Positions 59,481-64,000 of a DNA stretch of 64,000 nucleotides are shown in pieces; positions within the stretch are counted from its first letter, which is position 1; every line of letters begins with the position of its first letter. Source of the DNA: Deltaproteobacteria bacterium (GTDB lineage Bacteria; Myxococcota; JADLHZ01). The notes beneath the pieces were generated by a model. That model saw only the letters and a program-made list of their open reading frames with translations. It had not been told where the DNA came from and did no database searches. The stretch spans positions 18,933 through 82,932 of the forward strand of contig JADLHZ010000089.1 in assembly GCA_020848545.1 (NCBI GenBank), written 5' to 3'. The translations under genes were made by a program, and so were the position numbers.

Positions 59481-60424
59481 AGCTTCAGATCCGCGCGCAC
59501 GTCGTCGTAGCGTGCCTTCAACGTCTCGACGAGCGCGTCGTCTTTTTCGATCCTCGGCGCCCGCACTTGCAGCACGACGTAGAGATCGCCGGCGCTGCCG
59601 TCCTGCTTCTGCACGCCCTTGCCGCGCAGCCGCAGCTTCTCGCCGCCGCGCGCGCCCGCCGGCACCTTGAGCTTGACGTTGCCATGCGGCGTGGGCGTTT
59701 CGATCTGCGCGCCCTGCACCGCTTCCGGCACAGTGATCGGCAGCTCGAGCGTGAGATCGCTGCCGTCTCGGTGCAGCAAGGGATGCGGCTGCACGCGCAA
59801 GACGAGATACAAGCTGCCGGCCGGGCCACCATCGGGCGACGGCTCGCCTTGACCTTGCAGGCGCAGCTTGTCGCCGTCGGCCGCGCCCTTCGGCACCTTC
59901 ACCTTCAGCGCTTTGTTCTGCAGCCACGGCAGGCGAATCTCGATCTCGTCCCCGCGCAGCGCTGTCATCAGCTCGACCTGCATCTCGGTCTCGACGTCGC
60001 GCCCGGGGTGCTGCATCGGGCCGCGCCGGCGCTGCCGACCTTGACCGCCACCGCCGTAGAAGAACTGCTCGAAGATGTCGTCGAAGCCACCGAACTGATC
60101 GAAGGGATTGCCCTGCGCGCCGGCGCCTTGCGCGTTGAAGCCTTGGCCGCTGCTCCAGCGTTGGTACTGGCGCGCGCGCTCCGGATCGAAGCCCGTGCGT
60201 AGCGCGTCCGGCCCAAACTCGTCGAAGAGCTTGCGCCGCTTCTCGTCGCCCACGATCTCGAACGCCGCCGAGACCTCTTTGAACTTCTCCTCGGCCTGCT
60301 TGTCGCCGGGGTTGACGTCTGGGTGGTGTTTCTTCGCGAGCTTGCGATAAGCCTTCTTGATCTCGTCGGCCGTCGCGGTGCGCGAGACGCCGAGCACGCT
60401 GTATGGGTCTTTGGCGGTGGCCAT
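59477..60424 (-). CDS. DnaJ-type co-chaperone without zinc-finger (type II, CbpA-like)
   Basis: 315 residues from ATG 60424; a frame extension of 27 codons upstream is not needed. J domain at 5-70 with HPD at 34-36, then a Gly/Phe-rich linker (GNPFDQFGGFDDIFEQFFYG) and two DnaJ C-terminal beta domains (LPWLQNKALKVKVPKGA, PTPHGNVKLKVPAGARGG). No CxxCxGxG zinc repeats. It stimulates DnaK ATPase and delivers clients. The single heat-shock neighbour absence (no dnaK here) fits a stand-alone CbpA-like gene. Confidence 0.93.
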   Translation of the reverse strand: MATAKDPYSVLGVSRTATADEIKKAYRKLAKKHHPDVNPGDKQAEEKFKEVSAAFEIVGDEKRRKLFDEFGPDALRTGFDPERARQYQRWSSGQGFNAQGAGAQGNPFDQFGGFDDIFEQFFYGGGGQGRQRRRGPMQHPGRDVETEMQVELMTALRGDEIEIRLPWLQNKALKVKVPKGAADGDKLRLQGQGEPSPDGGPAGSLYLVLRVQPHPLLHRDGSDLTLELPITVPEAVQGAQIETPTPHGNVKLKVPAGARGGEKLRLRGKGVQKQDGSAGDLYVVLQVRAPRIEKDDALVETLKARYDDVRADLKL

Positions 60425-60522
60425 GGGGATCGGTCGCAATGTAAACGTGTGCGGCCGGATTGCAAGACTGCCCACTTGCGCTCGCGCGGCGGGATCGGCT
60501 ACCACGCTCGCTCCGCCTAGGT

Positions 60523-60615
60523 GGAGAGGTGGCCGAGTGGCTGAAGGCGGCGGTTTGCTAAACCGTTATAGGGCCAAAAGCCCTATCGTGGGTTCAAATC
60601 CCATCCTCTCCGCCA
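60523..60615 (+). tRNA. tRNA-Ser (anticodon GCU)
   Basis: GGAGAGG (60523-60529) pairs with CCTCTCC near the 3' end; CCA is encoded (60613-60615). The anticodon loop TTTGCTAAA gives GCU, reading AGU/AGC. A long variable arm (GGGCCAAAAGCCC) and GGTTCAAATCC T arm are typical of tRNA-Ser. Confidence 0.95.
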
Positions 60616-60677
60616 TTCATACCATCCCACCCGCCAAGCCTCTTTCGCTTGCCTCGACCTTTTGTTAGCCCTTTTTC

Positions 60678-61298
60678 ATGCGTGTCCTTGCGTTGATCCT
60701 CGTCGCCCTCGCGTGGCCCGGTGCCGCGCGCGCGGGCGAGTGGCGCACGTACAAGCAATACGACGACGGCCTTACGCTCGAACGCCGAGCCGTCCGGGGA
60801 TCGCGCTTCGACGAATTGCGCATCAGCAAGCGTATGGCGATCGCACCCAAGGATCTCGCCGACTCGGTCTGGCGTCTGCGCAACGAGGGCTGGGAGTATC
60901 GGGTGCACAAGAAGCGCGAGCTCCTGAGGGACACGCCGACCGATCGCTTGATCTATTCGCAGCTGCTCACGCCGATCGTCAGCGACCGCGACTACACCGT
61001 GCGCCAGTACCGCCTGAGCGATCCCGCGACCGGCGTCTTTCAGATCCTCTTCGAGGCCGCCAACGACCAAGGCCCGCCGCCCAACGACGATCACGTGCGC
61101 GTGGAGGTGATTCGCGGCGGCTGGACCTTCGAGCCCGACGGCGACGGCGGCACCATCGTCACCTACTTCTTCTTGAACGATCCGGCAGGCTCGCTGCCGG
61201 CGTGGATCGTGCGCGGCGAGCAGCGCGACTCGGCGATCACCGTGTTCCGCGAACAAATGACCTACGCCGAGCGCGACCGCACGCTCGCCGGCCACTGA
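60678..61298 (+). CDS. Secreted START/SRPBCC-like protein
   Basis: 206 residues with a Sec signal (MRVLALILVALAWPGAARAG). The mature part has the START-like order YDDGLTLERRAVRGSRFDE, a central YSQLLTPIVSDRDYTVRQY and a C-terminal FFLNDPAGSLPAWIVRGEQR before a final helix, so a lipid-binding SRPBCC fold is likely. Bacterial START proteins bind hydrophobic ligands, probably in the periplasm. Its start follows a TTTTTC run, without a strong ribosome site. Confidence 0.78.
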   Translation: MRVLALILVALAWPGAARAGEWRTYKQYDDGLTLERRAVRGSRFDELRISKRMAIAPKDLADSVWRLRNEGWEYRVHKKRELLRDTPTDRLIYSQLLTPIVSDRDYTVRQYRLSDPATGVFQILFEAANDQGPPPNDDHVRVEVIRGGWTFEPDGDGGTIVTYFFLNDPAGSLPAWIVRGEQRDSAITVFREQMTYAERDRTLAGH

Positions 61299-61375
61299 AC
61301 AAGACATGACAATCGACTCAGGTTCTGCGCCAAGCGATTGACAGCTTTCTCGCGAGTACGTAGCTCGGCGCCCGC

Positions 61376-61900
61376 ATGAAAGCTCTCGTCCTCATCACGT
61401 CTTTGCTCGCGCTGAACGCCTGCGCCCCCAAGATCTGCGATCCGCGCGAGATCCAATTCTGCAAGTGCCCGTTCGGCATCGGCGGCATCGGGATGCAAGA
61501 GTGCTACGCCGACGGCTCGGGCTTCGGCGCCTGCGTCTGCACGTCGGTCGGCGGTTTTTCTCCGACGACCACGGGCGTCAGCGGTACGACGGCGAGCACT
61601 GGCGCTTCGAAGAGCACGTGCAGCAAAGACGGTTACTCGTGCGGGAGCCTGAGTCCGTGCTGCACCGGCCTCTCGTGCAACAACGGCCGCTGCGAGACGC
61701 CCGTCACGCCGGCGCCCGCCACCAAGAGCTGCCACGGCGTCGCGAGCTCGTGCTTCGTTCAGCTCACCTGCTACTTGCAGGACGGTTGCTACGAGACCGG
61801 CACCGGCTCGTCGAAGTCGTGCAGCGGTATTCCGTATTCGTGCAGCTCGTATGCGTCGTCGACCAGCTGCATCAATCAGAACGGTTGCAGCTGGTACTAG
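61376..61900 (+). CDS. Cys-rich lipoprotein
   Basis: 174 residues with lipobox LNAC. The first Cys-rich motif is CDPREIQFCKC, then ECYADGSGFGACVC, shared in form with the NHL lipoprotein at 34537. A Thr/Ser/Gly-rich linker follows, then CSKDGYSCGSLSPCCTG and further Cys pairs to the end (CINQNGCSWY). Many cysteines suggest disulfide-bonded small domains on the cell surface. Function unknown; not part of an obvious operon. Confidence 0.75.
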   Translation: MKALVLITSLLALNACAPKICDPREIQFCKCPFGIGGIGMQECYADGSGFGACVCTSVGGFSPTTTGVSGTTASTGASKSTCSKDGYSCGSLSPCCTGLSCNNGRCETPVTPAPATKSCHGVASSCFVQLTCYLQDGCYETGTGSSKSCSGIPYSCSSYASSTSCINQNGCSWY

Positions 61901-61904
61901 ATAT

Positions 61905-62462
61905 CTAGCGCTTCCAGGCGATGCGCAGGTCCATCGTATCGCACGCGTCCAGCCCGCCGCTGACCAGCGTTTGCTCGGGATCCTTCAAGCGCGTCAGATC
62001 GCCGATCGCCGCCATGCCGCCGCGGATGTGTTGCCAAAACGCCTCGTGCGCGCCGGTGCCGTGAAAACGAAAGAGCACGTGCGCCGGCGAGTGCTCGACG
62101 ATCTCCGGCGGCCCGCCGAAGTCGCGATAGTACGATCCCCACGCCGGGGCCGAGCGGCGAATGACCCATCCCGGATCGAGCATCTGCACGAAGATGCGGT
62201 GCACGGTCTTGAACGTCTTCTTCGTCGCCGCACGGCCGCTGCCGAACGCGAGCTCCTGCCAATTCGCGAGCGTGGCGCGGCGCGGTGAATCGATCATCGC
62301 CAAGAAGTGCGTGACAGGAAGCCACTGGCTTGGCACCGGCGGCCGATCGATCAACCCGCGGGTGTCCGGCGGCATCGCAGCGAGACATGCGGTCCATGCG
62401 GCGTCGTCCATCAGTCGGCGCAACTCGCCCGCGGCCTGCGAGAACCCCATCCCTTTGCTCAT
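61905..62462 (-). CDS. Hypothetical protein, possibly of a myxobacterial DUF2378/TIGR02265-like group
   Basis: 185 residues from ATG 62462 (GTG 62474 possible). Soluble, mixed alpha/beta, with SPRRATLANWQELAFGSGR, KTVHRIFVQMLDPGWVIR, AHVLFRFHGTGAHEAFWQHI. The order (helical head, then a short substrate-like pocket) recalls small proteins common in myxobacteria of the TIGR02265 type, but the match is uncertain. No signal peptide. It is convergent with the Cys-rich lipoprotein. Confidence 0.6.
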   Translation of the reverse strand: MSKGMGFSQAAGELRRLMDDAAWTACLAAMPPDTRGLIDRPPVPSQWLPVTHFLAMIDSPRRATLANWQELAFGSGRAATKKTFKTVHRIFVQMLDPGWVIRRSAPAWGSYYRDFGGPPEIVEHSPAHVLFRFHGTGAHEAFWQHIRGGMAAIGDLTRLKDPEQTLVSGGLDACDTMDLRIAWKR

Positions 62463-62563
62463 CGCGAGCGGCACGCACGAAGCTTAGCACGCGGCGTGCG
62501 CCGCGCAGATTACTTCGTCGGATAGAACGAAATGTACATACTCTTCAGCGCGGGCGATCCGTA

Positions 62564-62653
<90 letters not shown>

Positions 62654-62754
62654 GGCGGGAAATCCCGTACCAATATCCAAATACTAGAACAAGCACGCGC
62701 ACCCGCGCGTCCACAGTCTGTGCGTAGACGACGCGCGAGCAAGAAGCAGAGGCG

Positions 62755-63673
62755 TTGCTCGCGAAGCGCAAGGTCGAGATTTGCTCAGGCACGTTCCTCC
62801 CCGAGAAGAGACAGACCGACCTCACGATGGACGGCCTGCGCAAGGTCTGGCTCGAAGAGGCAGCCAGCAAAGCGAGCATCGGCGACGACAGGCAGCGGCT
62901 GGCGACGATCGTGGATCACTTCGGGGCGACGACGCGTGTGGCGTCGCTGTTGCCAGTGGACGTGGCGAAGTTTGCCAACACGCTCGCTCAGCGAAAGACG
63001 CGGCGAGGGTCGCTCATGGCGCAGGCGACGATCAATCGCCACCTGGCGGTGTTGATCTGGGCGCTGCGTGCCGCCGAGCGCAACGGCTATCGGCATCGGC
63101 TGCCGGCCGCGTCCATCACATTGAAGCCCGAGAACAACGAACGCAATCGTATCTGCTCCGCTGATGAGTACAGCAAGCTGATCGACTGGGCGCAACCGCA
63201 GCTCAGGCTCGCCATCATCATCGCGTACCACACGGGAATGCGGCTTGGTGAAATCGCGTCGCTGACCTGGGATCGCGTAAACACCCGGTCGAAGCTCGTG
63301 CACCTGAAAGCATCCGACACGAAGACCGGCGCCGCGCGCACCATCCCTCTCGCCAAGCCGGTGATCGAGGAACTGAAGGCGCGGCCGCGCAGACTCGATG
63401 GCACGTTAATTCAACGCTGCGGCGATGACGCTGTCATCGGACTTCTCGCAGTTGTGCAGGTCGATAGGGATCGCCGACTTGCACTTTCACGACATGCGGC
63501 ACTCGGCGCTCACGAACTTTCGCCGCGCCGGCATGGATCTCGTCACCATCAAGCGCATCAGCGGTCACAAGACTTGGCGGATGTTCGAACGATACCAAAC
63601 GGTCACCGACTCCGACTTTCGCGCTGCGATGGACGTGGTCGATCAATACGGCCGTGACGCAACGACCAAGTAG
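62755..63673 (+). pseudogene. Frameshifted tyrosine recombinase (integrase) remnant
   Basis: The first frame (62755 to about 63400) has an integrase core start (LLAKRKVEICSGTF), the SAM-like region, and the first catalytic Arg in YHTGMRLGEIASLTW. The end is in another frame: DLHFHDMRHSALTNF with the HxxR His/Arg pair, SGHKTWRMFERY with the second His and the nucleophile Tyr, ending at 63673. A frameshift at about 63395-63430 separates them, and an in-frame TAG lies a few codons before the first frame with integrase-like residues upstream, so the N-terminus is also lost. It lies beside tRNA-Ser(UGA), so it is probably a remnant of a tRNA-targeted island. Confidence 0.85.
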
Positions 63674-63700
63674 ATGAGCATCCCTTCCGACGCACTAGCA

Positions 63701-64000
63701 GGCTGTTGAAAAACCATACTTGGCGCTCAAGTTGGTCCTCCCATTTGGTCGAATGAGAGAATTTGCGTCGTCATGTCGGAGGTCGCGTGTCTCCGCCTCA
63801 CCGGGCGGTCTCTACGCCGCCGTCGCCGGGAGGAGCTTCGCCATTCGGATGAGGTTGTACGCCGCGCCGACGAAGTGCGAAGCGAACTCAGTGCGATCCA
63901 GCCCCTTGAATCGTGTGCGCCGAAAGTTCCCGACCGTCTTCATCCAGCCGAAGATCTCCTCGACTCGCTTCCTGACGCGTTGACTGATCGCGTAGCCAGG
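63701..64000. mobile_element. IS5-type insertion sequence, one end (continues beyond the window)
   Basis: The end GGCTGTTGAAAAAC at 63701-63714 is the terminal inverted repeat wording of many IS5-type elements, and a transposase C-terminus reads inward on the minus strand. The other end lies outside the window, so family and target duplication cannot be verified. Confidence 0.75.
63812..64000 (-). CDS. IS5-type transposase, C-terminal part
   Basis: The minus-strand frame runs from the window edge to TAG 63814-63812. The peptide contains SQRVRKRVEEIFGWMKTVGN, FRRTRFKGLDRTEFASHFVG and AAYNLIRMAKLLPA, the well-known C-terminal wording of IS5-family DDE transposases, including the catalytic Glu (VEEIFGWMK). 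The start lies outside the window. Confidence 0.9.
   Translation of the reverse strand, partial: PGYAISQRVRKRVEEIFGWMKTVGNFRRTRFKGLDRTEFASHFVGAAYNLIRMAKLLPATAA

Overview
The window is GC-rich and densely coded, and it looks like chromosome from a large-genome deltaproteobacterium of the Myxococcota type. The signs are many lipoproteins with long Ig-like, NHL or FG-GAP architectures, a tandem Ser/Thr protein kinase, an FHA sigma-54 activator, a myxobacterial Cys-rich surface motif, and beta-oxidation plus tyrosine-catabolism genes. The species cannot be named from sequence alone.

Left part (1-20 kb). After the tail of a PP2C-like phosphatase and a histone-deacetylase-family enzyme, a minus-strand operon carries an S26-type peptidase, MoxR ATPase, DUF58 protein, TgpA-like transglutaminase and PBP1A. 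A radical SAM/SPASM enzyme (8191-9363) diverges from the peptidase. It faces a minus-strand set of a PqqD-like protein, a 2632-residue lipoprotein, a 53-residue Cys-containing peptide and a secreted protein. The first three of these are joined by ATGA stop/start overlaps. Together they look like a peptide-modification (RiPP-like) locus attached to a giant surface protein. A collagen-like lipoprotein follows.

Middle (20-40 kb). etfA, etfB and an acyl-CoA dehydrogenase form a beta-oxidation electron-transfer operon. Next come an HExxH protein, an FHA sigma-54 activator, a secreted transglutaminase and an M16 peptidase lipoprotein, then prmA, then hppD and hmgA with a coupled GAF protein. An NHL-repeat lipoprotein, a PP-loop (asparagine-synthase-like) protein and an EF-hand/coiled-coil protein close this part. 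Two 95-bp inverted-repeat elements sit exactly at the convergent stop codons at 9.4 and 26.5 kb.

Right part (40-60 kb). Two divergent gene sets meet at about 50.2 kb. Leftward are two paralogous small helical proteins, an Ig-like lipoprotein, a kinase with two kinase domains, a secreted repeat protein and a frameshifted lipoprotein, nearly all with overlapping starts and stops. Rightward are two large paralogous proteins, each followed by a TPR protein of type III chaperone size, then a Cys-repeat/FGE-like lipoprotein and a membrane protein. The large proteins have an EspA/SseB-like layout, so this may be an uncharacterised secretion or surface system. No secretion machinery is present in the window.

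Right end (59-64 kb). A DnaJ-type chaperone, two tRNA-Ser genes, small secreted proteins, a frameshifted tyrosine recombinase and the end of an IS5-type element mark a decayed integration site.
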